Positions 1 through 10,580 of a DNA stretch of 64,000 nucleotides are shown here, in pieces. The stretch lies in assembly GCA_026874595.1 (NCBI GenBank), contig CM049319.1, forward strand, positions 2,531,601 to 2,595,600, in the 5' to 3' direction. Positions within the stretch are counted from its first letter, which is position 1. Each line of letters begins with the position of its first letter. Under the pieces are notes generated by a model, which did not search any database, was not told the DNA's origin, and saw only the letters and a list, made by a program, of their open reading frames with translations. Source of the DNA: Sipunculus nudus. Lineage: Eukaryota > Annelida > Sipuncula > Golfingiida > Sipunculidae. The position numbers and the translations under genes are program-made.

Positions 1-116
1 ACTGTTATCAACACCTGTAAGAAGGCCTTTTCAAGTAATTTTTCTTCCAAATGAAGTTCATTACTATGTATGAAAGAGTTACCTTCTAATAGGAAAAAAG
101 GTGTGGGTGGGGATTT

Positions 117-433
117 AGTCGGATATCGACGTCAGTCTCATCCGACTTTACACTTTGCGTTCCTGGTCTTTTGCGACTGTTCATTCGTGTAGCTTTTCTC
201 GGCTCCTTGGGGAGCATACACACATTCCTTACCAGGAACTAGAAAATTATACGTTCTACATTTGGCAGCCGATCATGACCAAGACCCATCCCCTCTTGGG
301 TCGAGAGAGCGCACTCTGGTGGTAAAGACTTTGGCCAGGAGTCTTAGCGCAGCCGGCGGGAAGAACGGGACGCGAACCCTCAACCTTGTGGTCACAAGTC
401 CAGTACCCTATCCCTTACGCCCTACGCTCCACA
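117..433 (-). mobile_element. tRNA-derived SINE, copy 1
   Basis: On the minus strand this begins with a tRNA-like head containing a box-B-like GGGTTCGCGTCCC and a degenerate box A, followed by a body of about 250 bp. The body aligns over nearly its full length with copies at 15470-15797 and 33967-34248, sharing AGAGCGCAC, the block around 'CGAGAAAAGCTAC' and a terminal GTCGGATGAGACTGACGTCG. On the plus strand a run of A follows the head end. Known biology: such elements carry a pol III promoter in the tRNA head and rely on LINE machinery to move. The middle of this copy differs from copy 2 by a substituted or rearranged segment around 210-280. Confidence 0.75.
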
Positions 434-1870
434 TTAAAAAAAAAAAACCATATCAATAGCTCAGTACAAATAATTGTATGATGGGATGAACGTTTATGTT
501 ATGGAAATTACAATAGCGTTAATGTGTCATTTATGTGGGAAGAATATCAAATGAACCAAAGGAAAATTTGGGAGACTTTTGGATAACTAATTTGTAGTCC
601 GGCATAACCTGTATTTAAGCCGTAACTGTTTTTTAATTCGACTGTGACCCACTTTTTTGTAACCCGAGTCCGCCGACACGCGTAACATCACGTTTACACT
701 GGCTGTAGGACTCTCCCCTCACTGAATACACAGCACGTCAGCCAGGCAGTTCTGCAGATCCTCGCTTAATTCACAAGACCCTCAACAGTATACTCCCAGA
801 GAGTGATCCCCCGTCTCATAGATCCTATAACGACAACATCTGTACGGCCACCTGGTAAGACGTTAATCTGTAACAGATTATTTTATCATGCAATATATCT
901 GACGCCCCAAAGCAAGTAACCAACAAACCGCCATCTATCTAATTTCACAAAACTACCGCCACCCCTGAGGGACGGTACGTAGGTGAATATTAAGAATCCA
1001 TTTACGTGTAAAATGGATTCAACCAGAGTTTTTCTTTCAATGATGTCACTTCTGGCTATAAATTCCATCCTGCCTGTGAATTTTGCTTCCACTTTCCTGA
1101 CCCGTGCCTCGCCCCTTTCGTACCTTGTAAGTCACCAAAGTGCGTTAAAATTACTACTGTCGTGACCTGAAAACGTGAGACTTTTATGAAGTTGTACAGA
1201 GGAACAAGAATGTTTTTTTTGTCTGATACAGTTTAGTCTGGTTTCTTCTCTGAAAACTTGAAGAATATTTAGTAGAAACAAAAGTACCCACGAAACTACT
1301 AAGAACCATAGATAAAGGAAGAATAATTTTGAGGAGTATATTCAAAGAAAAGTTGGAAAAAGCTGACATTAGAGGACCAAATACTTCAGCAAAGACTGAA
1401 TATTTAGAAATTTGTAAAATAAAAGTCGCATATGATGTCAATAAAAAATTCATCCGAGTTTATTCATGCTGGGGTAAGATGTTGTATTTTTATATTAATT
1501 CGGTTTTTCGTTCGGCTGACCATGTCTTTCGACGTTATAGCGATGTCTTAAACGTTAATGATAGACAGACGATCCTAAGAAATAATATATCATCTGCATC
1601 TGCAACATACAGTTTACCTAGTAACAGTTTAAGCTTTGTAATTTAATTGTAATGGACCGTCATAACGTCCAGCACCACCTATCCGATATTTGATTCTAAT
1701 GCATTAAAATTATATCTGAAGGCATCAACAGACAGGAGAGGAAAAATTACGCGAGTTTTGAACTGTTGCAATTAGTAGTGAGCAGAGCATTTTATTGACC
1801 ATCTTTTGTTTTGTGATTATAACAAACAGCGTTCTTTGAAAATTCACCACATGAGCTTTCCATGTTGTGC
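434..1870. other. AT-rich stretch without recognisable gene
   Basis: Only short chance open frames are present on both strands. I see no domain, no splice-bounded exon I would trust and no clear repeat. Confidence 0.5.
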
Positions 1871-1872
1871 GA

Positions 1873-1925
1873 TGACGTAAGAGTGATGTCATAAAAGTAC
1901 AGAAGCACGTTCCATTATGACGTCA
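1873..1925. promoter_or_regulatory. Cluster of three CRE/ATF-like octamers
   Basis: TGACGTAA (1873-1880), TGATGTCA (1884-1891) and a perfect palindromic TGACGTCA (1918-1925) occur within 53 bp, with a CATAAAAG sequence between them. TGACGTCA is the canonical CREB/ATF site. No exon or transcript start is visible next to it, so an enhancer or promoter role is inference. Confidence 0.35.
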
Positions 1926-1955
1926 TTCCTACTCCGATTAACGTTATTTTCATGA

Positions 1956-2017
1956 TACACGTTTATCATTATCACGTTTATCATTATACACGTTTATCAT
2001 TATACACGTTTATCATA
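1956..2017. repeat. Four-copy 15-17 bp minisatellite
   Basis: The unit TACACGTTTATCATTA is repeated about four times in tandem, the second copy lacking one base and the last degenerate. It lies just downstream of the CRE cluster. Confidence 0.85.
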
Positions 2018-3423
2018 CTTTATACTCATCCTTTTACAGAAACCCCTACGAAGGAAAGATTTATTCTCATCCAGATAAATTCGTCTTCGGAAGAATAGTT
2101 GATTGTCCATATCAGATTTAATTATAATTAATAAGGAAATTAAATAGGAGACAGGTATGGTGTATTGGACCGAAGAACTGTTAAACGAGAACAGTCACTA
2201 GCAGAACTTAATGCTTTGATAAGACTTAAAACAAAATACAATTCCTATTTATGAAAAATAACAAGTTTACACATTATTTTGGTGGAAGAGTGAAAAATGT
2301 TTTGTGGAATGATAAAAGTCAAGTTCTGTCTGGGAGGGCCATTTCCTCATAAATAATAACCTACCTGAAGATGCCGAGTGCGACGTGGTTGGACAGTGCT
2401 TCTATCCAGATGTTTACCACAGACTATAACCCACTGTTTAGATATAAATACTGTAAGCTCTCATTTCTCATGTCTGAAAAAAAAATCTATGGTTGTTGGA
2501 ATTATAGACGGCAGCACTGCAAAGCGCAGCACAATAAGGTAAGTAACAAGGGCAGGGAAGGATTTACAGGCGTGTGGTTCAATTTAGGCATTCCTTGCGA
2601 CTGGTCATTCATTTTTACTGAGCTCTATATTGAAAATGTACTTCTTATCGATTATCGGCCTAAGACAATCAGTTATCAATAACTTATCAAAATCTATATG
2701 ATGATAACATTTGTAAACTCGAATTTATGAACTGATTCTGTCAGCAAGATTGCCTCGTAGAAAATTGGCGGACGTTTCGTTTTGTCTGATCACAAAAGTA
2801 TATATATACTTCATTTCCTCGATTACCTTAACTGTAGCTCCATCATTCCTTATTCTATGGTACCGTTTATTGTCAGAGCTATCGTTACTCATTTCACCAG
2901 TTCTAATCGTTATACCAATACGCAGACCAACCGCGCCAGTTCTTGTAATGATTTCCAGCGAGGAGGGTTACGTGTTGCCTCGTGGTTGTGTTATATTCCT
3001 ATTTTCTATGTACGTAAGGTAGTGGACGATACGCATCACGTGACGTAGGGCCAGGAAACTCCAACGTGTCCCTCCTGAACCAGAGATGTGTAAAATCCCT
3101 CTTTAAAGAGTAATCAAATTTACTTAATTTATATTAGGGAGAATTAAAAGAATTGTCATTTAAATTTGACATCTGGCGCACATGATAGGGAAGATTATCC
3201 AAACTTTATTGCAGTTGTCCGGGTCCAGTTGTATTCTTGCCACTTTGTCACTTCATCATAGATATGCAGATATATGGGAACGTGTAGCTCGCCTATAGAA
3301 ATAGTCATGATTATACTAAGGATTTTAATGGAATCATACGATGACGTTTCCTGTAATATATACAGGACAGAATGTTTAACCGTTATTAACAGATGTATTT
3401 TCCTATCCATCATGATTCAGGGG
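2018..3423. other. No recognisable gene
   Basis: AT-rich sequence with short open frames up to about 100 codons that lack domain signatures or convincing splice sites. Nothing repetitive was recognised. Confidence 0.45.
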
Positions 3424-3470
3424 GGGATTCAGGATTTTATACATGCGGGGGGGGTGCGGGGGGGGGGGGC
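3420..3470. repeat. Interrupted poly-G tract
   Basis: Three G runs (about 7, 8 and 13 G) lie within 50 bp, separated by short spacers. This could form a G-quadruplex on the plus strand. Confidence 0.8.
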
Positions 3471-3957
3471 AAATATCTTAGCAGAAAGAGAATGTGGATG
3501 TTTTCATATGGTGCAGTCAGGGGTAGCTGTTGAGTTCTATGTATAATGTTGTAGTGTTCACAGTTTATAATTCGTATAAGGAGGGCCGCACCCCATACTA
3601 CTTCCCCTAAAGCCGCCCCTGTCATGTATCTGGTCTCCATGATTTAACTGTTAAGGCCAGGGATCAAGTTTTGGTTTAAATGTGGGGCTCGTTGGTTGGA
3701 TGTATTATAGGGCGCTTGACTTCTTTTTGCGTTTAGTTAATGCCTGTCATTAGTGACGGCAAATGAAGAACAACTAACCGCCAGGCGCCTGATCAGGCAG
3801 CTCAGGGGGTGTGCTCTTCTGCGAACAGAAAAAAAAAACTGCGAAATGAACAAGTCGGAACGTCAGAACGAAAATAAATTCTAGCTGGACCTGAAGAACG
3901 CAAAACAAAATATTCGGTCAAAGAGAACGCGGAATGGCACATGTAGCCAAAATTAAT

Positions 3958-3974
3958 GATTAATAATAATAATG

Positions 3975-4017
<43 letters not shown>
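3958..4017. repeat. (TAA)n microsatellite
   Basis: About 20 nearly perfect TAA units. The leucine-rich frame on the complementary strand is only a reading of this repeat. Confidence 0.95.
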
Positions 4018-4019
<2 letters not shown>

Positions 4020-4204
4020 CAAGGTTTCGAGAATGAAGGGAATATTCGGGGGAAACGATTTTTTCAAGATAAGTGAAAAACCTGGTAACTTCATCAAAAA
4101 TCATGGATATCCGTAATAATGGGAAAATGTCACTGGAATGTCAGGGAATTTCGTGATAGTTATGGTGACCTTAGCTGATTGGCAGGATGTAATCGCTTTT
4201 ACAG

Positions 4205-4350
4205 TCAGCATGCAATAATTCCGTAATTACTTTTAAAAATAATCGATTATAATTACAATTAATTTTGTGTTTTCAAAAAAGTAATCGATTACAATTACAA
4301 ATACCATTTAAAGTAATTGGAATTACTTTTACAATTACTTTTGTGCTTTC
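4205..4350. repeat. Degenerate TAATCGATTACA-rich repeat
   Basis: Several variants of AATCGATTA(C/T)AATTACAA occur, interleaved with T-rich spacers. The same vocabulary recurs at 10400-10580. I read both as remnants of one repeat family, possibly a DNA transposon end, but terminal inverted repeats were not found. Confidence 0.5.
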
Positions 4351-4778
4351 AGGGTATTTACATTGTGATCGTGACAACAAATAACTTTGTAGTACATTGT
4401 TTATTGAATATATCAAAATCTGATAAAAAAAATGTATCACACAGTGGTGAATTAATGCACTCTATACATGAGTCTTTCTAAAATCATTAAACAGTGTTAC
4501 ATATTTGTTCTCTGCTCATGCTGACTTCTGGATGATTGGTCTGAAAAAAAATGTGAACATACTCATTAGGGTTGGGTTTCGTTCAATTTGTTATATAAAT
4601 ATTACTGTTAGTATCACTGTTATTATATTGCTATTGCTATTACTAATTTACTATCGCCATAGTTTCTCATCTATTACCTTTAAGTGACCTTTATTACTAT
4701 ATTACTTAACTTGATAACAAAATAATTTGTAATGAGACATTTTTAATTTACTTAATTATTACAAAAATGTTACATTAC

Positions 4779-4971
4779 AATGTCAATCCGCATTCATTCC
4801 CGCCCAGCTATTTCTTTGAATCAGCTCGCCCCACCCTGAACATTAGATTATTGTTTTCTATATCAAATTGCACTTAAACCACTATATAACTAATCAGCTA
4901 ATGTCAGCCTGCACCCTTCCCCGCCAAGCAAATTCATTAAATCAGCTCGCCCCATCCTGCATAATTTGATC
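4779..4971. repeat. Two-copy direct repeat, 121-bp spacing
   Basis: The copies are 4779-4851 and 4900-4971. They share AATGTCA(A/G)CC, CCCGCC and AATCAGCTCGCCCCA(C/T)CCTG. They stand out as pyrimidine-rich blocks in AT-rich surroundings. Confidence 0.7.
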
Positions 4972-5214
4972 TATATTCTAACTATTATGCCTCACACAGT
5001 AACACAAACTATTCCACTGTTGTAAAATTATTTACAAAGATTGTGATTTTTAATTTGTCATTAAAAAAACCAAACCTAGTTCCTGCGAATCAAGTAAAGA
5101 TTATAATACATATATGACATTTATTGCATATAACAAATATATGTAATAAACAAATTATGAAGAACAAACGCAGAATAAAAAAAAATATTTTAATTTTATG
5201 ATATTCTAATAAAG

Positions 5215-5290
5215 ATAGACAGGACCGCTGAGACCGGTCCACCTACTGGACTGGACCGTCCATATCTGGACCGGACAGGGCTGGATCGCT
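5215..5290. repeat. GGACCGG/CCGGTCC-rich patch
   Basis: Imperfect GGACCG, CCGGTCC and TGGACTGGACCG words are packed into about 75 bp. The following repeat also begins with GTGGACCGGG, so the patch may belong to the same element. Confidence 0.4.
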
Positions 5291-5388
5291 TATGTGATGG
5301 GGGTGGTCTGGCCCGCACCTCTACCCGCCAGGACGCTCCTCGGTATACCTTCTTGTGCAGGTGTGCTGTAAACGTGTGATAAAAAAAA

Positions 5389-5691
5389 ACAGTGGACCGG
5401 GCGCGATTACAGGTGTCAACGTTAACACAGAGCGTGGAGCCGCGTGCTTCACGCAGCCACAACACATGTCAATGAGGAGATGCCCTCACTGACACCGCCA
5501 AAAAATGCCATACATGTTCCCACTGCCGAAAACACCACGTGTTGCGGCTCACAATCAGACCTCCGGTCTCGTGGTTTGTTATGGTAAACAGACACGTGCG
5601 GACCGTGTATACCAATGAGGAGAGCCATAACAAGGTGTTAAACAGCCGTATGTGAGTTACTAAGACTGTGTGGTGGGATGGTTTTGCTGGA
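5389..5691. repeat. Hairpin-bearing interspersed repeat, copy 1
   Basis: About 300 bp that aligns end to end with 8048-8340, from ACAGTGGACCGGGCGCGAT to GGGATGGTTTT. It contains a nested inverted repeat, GTTATGG (5578-5584) with CCATAAC (5625-5631), and inside it GGTAAACA paired with a slightly mutated partner. No coding frame is conserved between the copies. The class is unknown; it is probably a non-autonomous transposon or part of one. Confidence 0.7.
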
Positions 5692-5954
5692 GCTTTTTTT
5701 TTTAATGAAGAACAATGCCTACAGGCCTAAAGCGAACCTGTGCAAAGTTTGGGAGTATGAATGGAGGTTTTTTTTTTTTTAATTTAATATTGATCCTCTT
5801 TTGTTCTGCATATCCACTTTAGTAATTATCATTTCAGCAAAATGGACGTTTCCGACTAGGACATTTTAAAACTAGGATGTATCAGTCAGGATATCTGAAT
5901 ATTTTTTTTTGCCAGGGAGGATTATTGGGACAGATGAACGGACAATTTGGCAGC

Positions 5955-6163
5955 ATGGAGAAGAACATTTTTCACTGTTTTTTAGCTTCTTCCCTACAAA
6001 ATCTAAGTAAATGCAGTTAGCCAAAAAATAAGCAAAATCCAATAGAATTTTTTAGATGACTAATTTTTTGCAAAAAATTGGTGATGCTAGCTCCTTCCCT
6101 TTTTGAGATAGCTATGACGCACGACAGACGCCGGACGACGTCACACCATTGCATAAGCTCACA
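5955..6163. repeat. Mollusc-type repeat, copy 1 of a direct duplication
   Basis: This aligns with 6873-7140, sharing TTTTTAGCTT, ATAGAATTTTT/ATAGAGTTTTT, GGTGATGCTAG and the terminal ACGCACGAC...CATTGCATAA block. The ACGACG-rich end preceding 'CATCGCATAA' resembles a tract I know to be widespread in bivalve non-coding DNA; that match is from memory and not searched. Confidence 0.65.
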
Positions 6164-6242
6164 GATTCGCTTAAAATGCAAACCAAGTTTTTTTCAAACA
6201 GTTGAAAGATATAGTTCCAATAGTTCTAATCTGGGCATTCTG

Positions 6243-6302
6243 CGTCTAGACGATGTGTCTAGACGTCTAGACGATGTGTCTAGACGTCTACACATTGTCC
6301 GG
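6243..6302. repeat. 21-bp minisatellite with GTCTAGAC palindromes
   Basis: The unit is CGTCTAGACGATGTGTCTAGA. Two identical copies (6243-6263, 6264-6284) are followed by a degenerate third. Each unit contains the self-complementary GTCTAGAC. A chance frame over it reads as a repeated RRLDDVS peptide. Confidence 0.9.
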
Positions 6303-6872
6303 ACACCAGTAAGAGCCAGGTCAGTTGCCATGGTGAATTCTGGACGCCACCTGGTTGAACTGAGTGACCTCCTGACTTGGCTGCTGAAACTTGTCATGTT
6401 GTCAAATCTGTTTTCAAACACAGAAAGCCTTTTTCAATTGGCTACACTGCTTTTGTAAAGCTGCATTTACCCAATCTTCTCTGATCAAACTGGCAGAACC
6501 CTACCATAGAATAATTCTTGTAAATTTTAAACCAATCAGCTTAACAGTTTCATCATAAAACAATGCATAAGCTAAAAGAGTCTAAAATTACATTTTTGCT
6601 TGTGAAAAAAAAAAACAGATCAATGTAGGTGGCGCCACAAATAACTCAATTTCAGATATGACTTATGTGACAAACATTGGCATAAAATTTGATGATTATA
6701 GCTCTAGCCGTTTCTGAGATTATAATTTTAGTGTGCTTTTTTGGACAGATGACTAAGTTCAACATCCTGTAACTCGGCCAAAAATCTCCGAACTGGAACC
6801 ATTCGAACAAACTTGAAAGAGATTGTTCCAGGGATCATTTCTCTTAAATGTTGGAGATTTTGGCTGGACAGT
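6303..6872. other. Repeat-associated sequence between the duplicated blocks
   Basis: No gene. T-rich sequence around 6650-6870 probably belongs to the interior of the same repeat family as the flanking duplicated blocks. This is judged only from position and base composition. Confidence 0.35.
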
Positions 6873-7140
6873 TTCGGAGGAGAAGATTTTTAAAGCTTTT
6901 TTAGCTTTTTCCTTATAAAATTTAAGAAAATGTAGTTAGAAAAAAAAATAAACAAAATCTGATAGAGTTTTTCAGATGACTGATTATTTGCAAAAAAAAA
7001 AAAAAAATGGTGATGCTAGGTCCTGCCGTTCATGGGATAGCTATAGTTAACCAAGGAGTTTACAGGGCCCTGTAAACTCCTTGGGTTAACGTACAGACGA
7101 CGCACGACGGGCGACGCAGCACCATCGCATAACTCACAGG
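6873..7140. repeat. Mollusc-type repeat, copy 2 of a direct duplication
   Basis: This aligns with 5955-6163 at an offset of about 918 bp. It is longer because it carries a 16-A run and the palindromic insert at 7046-7090 that copy 1 lacks: copy 1 reads directly from GATAGCTATG into ACGCACGAC. Confidence 0.65.
7046..7090. repeat. 45-bp near-perfect palindrome inserted in a repeat
   Basis: The left arm GTTAACCAAGGAGTTTACAG and the right arm CTGTAAACTCCTTGGGTTAAC pair almost perfectly, with one extra base on the right, around a GGGCCC centre. The paralogous repeat copy has no such sequence at this point, so it was either inserted here or lost there. The arms could form a hairpin of about 20 bp. 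Confidence 0.85.
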
Positions 7141-7151
7141 CCCGCTAAAAA

Positions 7152-7207
7152 CTGAACCGATAGTGTTAAACAATAGGCATAATATTTCTCCTGATTATGT
7201 CCCTTTA
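7152..7207. repeat. Short interspersed repeat B, copy 1
   Basis: About 56 bp shared with 8362-8418: CTGAAC(C/T)GATAGTGT, ATAGGCATA and CCTGATTATGTCCCTTT. In the 8-kb locus it lies just after the hairpin repeat. Here it lies 1.5 kb after it, with the duplicated mollusc-type repeat in between. Confidence 0.7.
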
Positions 7208-7827
7208 ATAGTGACCATGGTACCTCTAAAATTAAAAGGAATGTTCCTTGCACTGGTGGTTTCGTAACATTCAACAACATTTCAGAATATAACATCACAG
7301 GATAAAATACCTCACGCCATCTTGCGGAGGTATAATAATTATTCGTTCGGATCAAAGATTTTAAATCTGGGTCGCCCTAACATTCATGAATCACATTAAC
7401 CAATGTATAAATTTTGATTAGTGCACTACACGTGCATATATCATACATCATGTAACATACAGAAACGAAACGGAGCAGGCCGTCAGTCTGCGCGTCTTAC
7501 AACTGTGGCCCGGCCGCTCTCACTAATTTCTATCATACCCTCACGAAGCGTGGAAGTGTTCTATATACAGCAATAACAGAATTGATGTAGAAATTAATGT
7601 ATACATTTCATAAATATTAATAGGATTTTGAATGATGAAATATAGTTTTTCTATTCCGTCCAATCATTGAAGGTCGCTGAGTTTATTTTGAGACGTCTCT
7701 GTCTTCACATGAAGGCTGTGTGTAGACTATGTAAAACAAATTAGTTCATACACTGAAATAATTCATACTCCAAGCGTAAGTGATGCATCAAATGAAGATT
7801 CTCTGGTTCTGTCTACTATGGTAGACA

Positions 7828-7829
<2 letters not shown>
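7208..7829. other. No recognisable gene
   Basis: Unique-looking AT-rich sequence. A small GTCTAC...GTAGAC inverted repeat (7811-7826) precedes the CT microsatellite. Confidence 0.4.

Positions 7830-7886
<57 letters not shown>
7830..7886. repeat. (TC)n microsatellite
   Basis: About 28 uninterrupted TC units. Confidence 0.97.
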
Positions 7887-7890
<4 letters not shown>

Positions 7891-8047
7891 AAGCATCTCA
7901 TTTGCTTATTTATTTTTAAAGAGGCCCAATCACCTATAAAGCATGTTGAGTTAACACGAAAAATTACTTCTTCCCTTTAAAATAAATCTGTATCTGCCAA
8001 AATATTGCCTTCAAACCGTTTGCTTTCTCCTGAAAATGAGGGTTAAA

Positions 8048-8340
8048 ACAGTGGACCGGGCGCGATCACAGATGTCAACATAAACACAGCGCGTGGGGAC
8101 GTGTGCATCGCGGAGTCACAACATGTGTCAATGAGGAGATGCCCTGATTGGCTGTAATACATGTTCCCGTTGGCTGAAATATCGCGTGTTCCGGCTCCCG
8201 ATCGGACCTCCATTCACGCGGCCTCGTTATGGTAAACAGACACACGTGGACTGTGTTTACCAACATGCAGAGCCATAACAAGGCGCCAAACAGCCAAATA
8301 CGAGGTAATGAGACCGTGAGCTGGGATGGTTTTACCTGGA
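8048..8340. repeat. Hairpin-bearing interspersed repeat, copy 2
   Basis: Paralogue of 5389-5691 in the same orientation. The internal hairpin is intact here: GTTATGG (8226-8232) pairs with CCATAAC (8273-8279), and GGTAAACA pairs with TGTTTACC. Repeat B follows about 20 bp later. Confidence 0.7.
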
Positions 8341-8361
8341 AAACTAGTATATAAAGCAAAA

Positions 8362-8418
8362 CTGAACTGATAGTGTGAAAGGATAGGCATATAATTGCCC
8401 CTGATTATGTCCCTTTGA
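8362..8418. repeat. Short interspersed repeat B, copy 2
   Basis: Aligns with 7152-7207. Its position just after the hairpin repeat suggests both are parts of one larger element. Confidence 0.7.
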
Positions 8419-8538
8419 GTTTGAACTTTAGGATTTTTACTGCTTCCAGATTTTATCTTCTATATTTATTTGTCTCCTTGTATCTTAGTATATCCTATCT
8501 TAGTATAATATACTCTCTCCCGACATTTCTGAATTTCT

Positions 8539-8543
<5 letters not shown>

Positions 8544-8599
<56 letters not shown>

Positions 8600-8600
8600 T
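8544..8600. repeat. (AC)n(AT)n compound microsatellite
   Basis: About 20 AC units followed by about 8 AT units. Confidence 0.97.
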
Positions 8601-9357
8601 ATTTTTTTTATATTTTACCTGACGTAACGTTACTATGCTTTAAACAGTTTGGACTCGGACATCAGGTGGTTAGCTTGGGGGATAGCCAAGAATCTCATTT
8701 CTGAATGCACATAAAGGATCATGGCTACTAATCATTCAACTGAACAAGCAATTAACAATAATTAATACATGACACTTGCAGCCCGAGTTTCTGAGCGGGA
8801 GTTTATAAAGAGGCATGCCGTCATTGTTAGCTTTGAAGTGTAGACATTAGGTGCATCAGCAGAGTAACACTGATGTAAACTTGCTTATAAAACTATACCA
8901 GCCCGGTATATTGCTAGGATAAACATATGTTTCCTGAAGTCAATATTTTGTGAACCCAGAACGCGCGATAAATCTAATGAATGATTTACTCCGACGTTGG
9001 CTGGCAGGTGTCCTAAATGGTTATTGATAATTGATAGAGCTCTTTAACGGGCACTTAGCGGACGCCCGGCTCTCCCGCTGTACTCTCGCCGGAGCTATAA
9101 ACCTGTATTAATGACGGACAAACCTTCTAATTATCGTCCTGGTGGGTGTCCAGAGAACCAGGTGGACCACTGTTGCTATACCTGGTTTACAGGGCATGTG
9201 GATGTGTGCTGTCGGTACCTGTTAATACACCAAAGAAAACAACAAAGTCATTTCTTGGTAATAAATCAATTTGAGGAGCATTAAGAACTTTTAAATACAA
9301 AATATAACTGTCCTTGCTGGATGACTCGGATATGCCAATGTTATACGCACATGATAT
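8601..9357. other. No recognisable gene
   Basis: Mostly unique sequence. A more GC-balanced block at about 8990-9180 is unlike its neighbours, but I see no exon in it. Confidence 0.4.
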
Positions 9358-9364
9358 AACTGAT

Positions 9365-9884
9365 CACAGGCGCTTGAATTGCTAATAGTATAGATTTCGG
9401 TTAAATTTGTTACTTTTCTGGGTCATTTCCTTATAACTATTACATATCTGATATTTTACTAGCTTTTTCGCACTATATGGTCCATCTCTTAATTATTAAC
9501 TAAATATTTGAGATAGGAAGGCACGAAGCCCTCGTCGTTAGGCCCGACATCCATGGCACATCGGTTTCAGGCTACATTTGAAGAACATGCGTGATGGGCT
9601 GAACCATTATTACGTCAGCGGTCTCACCATCTGAAGACTCCAGTAGTAGACATATCAACCAATCAGAAAGCGCGTCCTCGGTTGCTATGCCATGGCTGTC
9701 GGTTCTAACAATGGGGGCTTCTTGCCTGCCTATCTCTAATATTGAGTAAATAATAAAGAGATGAACCATATAGTGTCAGAAACGCTAAGCAAACGTCAGA
9801 TAAGTAATAATTATAAGGAAATGACCCGTATGAAAGTAACAAATTTAACCGAAATCTACACTAATAGCAATTCTAGCGCCTGTG
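9365..9884. mobile_element. 520-bp foldback/MITE with long terminal inverted repeats
   Basis: The left arm (9365-9558) and right arm (9688-9884) are inverted copies along about 195 bp, by eye roughly 80-85% identical. The outer ends are CACAGGCGCT...AGCGCCTGTG and the non-inverted middle is about 129 bp. The 7-mer AACTGAT lies immediately outside both ends (9358-9364 and 9885-9891), as expected for a target-site duplication. No coding capacity is visible, so this is a non-autonomous DNA transposon. A 7-bp duplication fits neither a plain 8-bp hAT nor a TA-type Tc1/mariner element, so I leave the superfamily open. Confidence 0.85.
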
Positions 9885-10008
9885 AACTGATTGATTTCGT
9901 AAGATAAATTTAGATATTGGGATAGATTAAAATAACGTCAGGACTCTCCTCTCTCTTCGTAGTATTTTTATGTCGAATCGCCCGCGTCCTTATCGAATCG
10001 TGACATAA

Positions 10009-10094
10009 TTATTATTATTATTGTTATTATTTTTATTATTATTATTATTATTATAAAAATAATAATCATAACAATATTAATAATAATGATGATG

Positions 10095-10125
<31 letters not shown>
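10009..10125. repeat. (ATT)n/(AAT)n interrupted microsatellite
   Basis: ATT units change to AAT units in the middle, giving a weakly self-complementary trinucleotide array. The isoleucine-rich frame is an artefact of it. Confidence 0.92.
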
Positions 10126-10127
<2 letters not shown>

Positions 10128-10399
10128 GTTCTCAGATAATATACATTTCTAAAAGATTTTGTCAATACTACCTCTCCCTTATATTTGAAACATTCTGAAT
10201 CATTTGAGTGTCATTCATTTTATTAAAACCAATACATTTTGGATTGTTAGCTCCCCTACAGCGAGACAGTGCTACATTTATTCACAGAGATAGATGACAT
10301 AATTAACGATGATAACTATCAACTTGCGATATTCATATGTTTGTATTTGGTTTTACACATTAAACGAGTGGATTTCAAAAGGATAACAGCCTGTCAGAC

Positions 10400-10580
10400 A
10401 TGGGGTAATCGTAAACAGTAATCGTAATCGATTACAATCGATTACATTTTTGTTTGTAATCGTAATCGTAATCGATTACATTTATTTTTAAAGCAAAGTA
10501 ATTGTGATCGTAATCAATTACTCTTCTTATGTAATCGTAATCATGATAATTAGATATGATTACATTGATTACTTTTGTAT
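10400..10580. repeat. TAATCGATTACA-rich degenerate repeat
   Basis: Many copies of GTAATCG(TAATCG)ATTACA on both strands, related to 4205-4350. Perfect TGTAATCGATTACA-like palindromes give local dyad symmetry. No transposase frame was found. Confidence 0.6.

Noticed and set aside
1956-2017. Short regular repeats considered as a CRISPR-like array
   Set aside because: Units are directly adjacent without spacers, in a eukaryotic context; a minisatellite.
3802-4104. 100-codon minus-strand frame with a poly-Leu core that looks like a membrane segment
   Set aside because: The Leu run is just the (TAA)n microsatellite read in one frame; no other support.
6194-6458. Overlapping frames on both strands with a repeated RRLDDVS-like peptide
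   Set aside because: Produced by the 21-bp minisatellite; no coding support outside it.
9968-10165. Isoleucine-rich minus-strand frame
   Set aside because: Translation of the ATT/AAT microsatellite.
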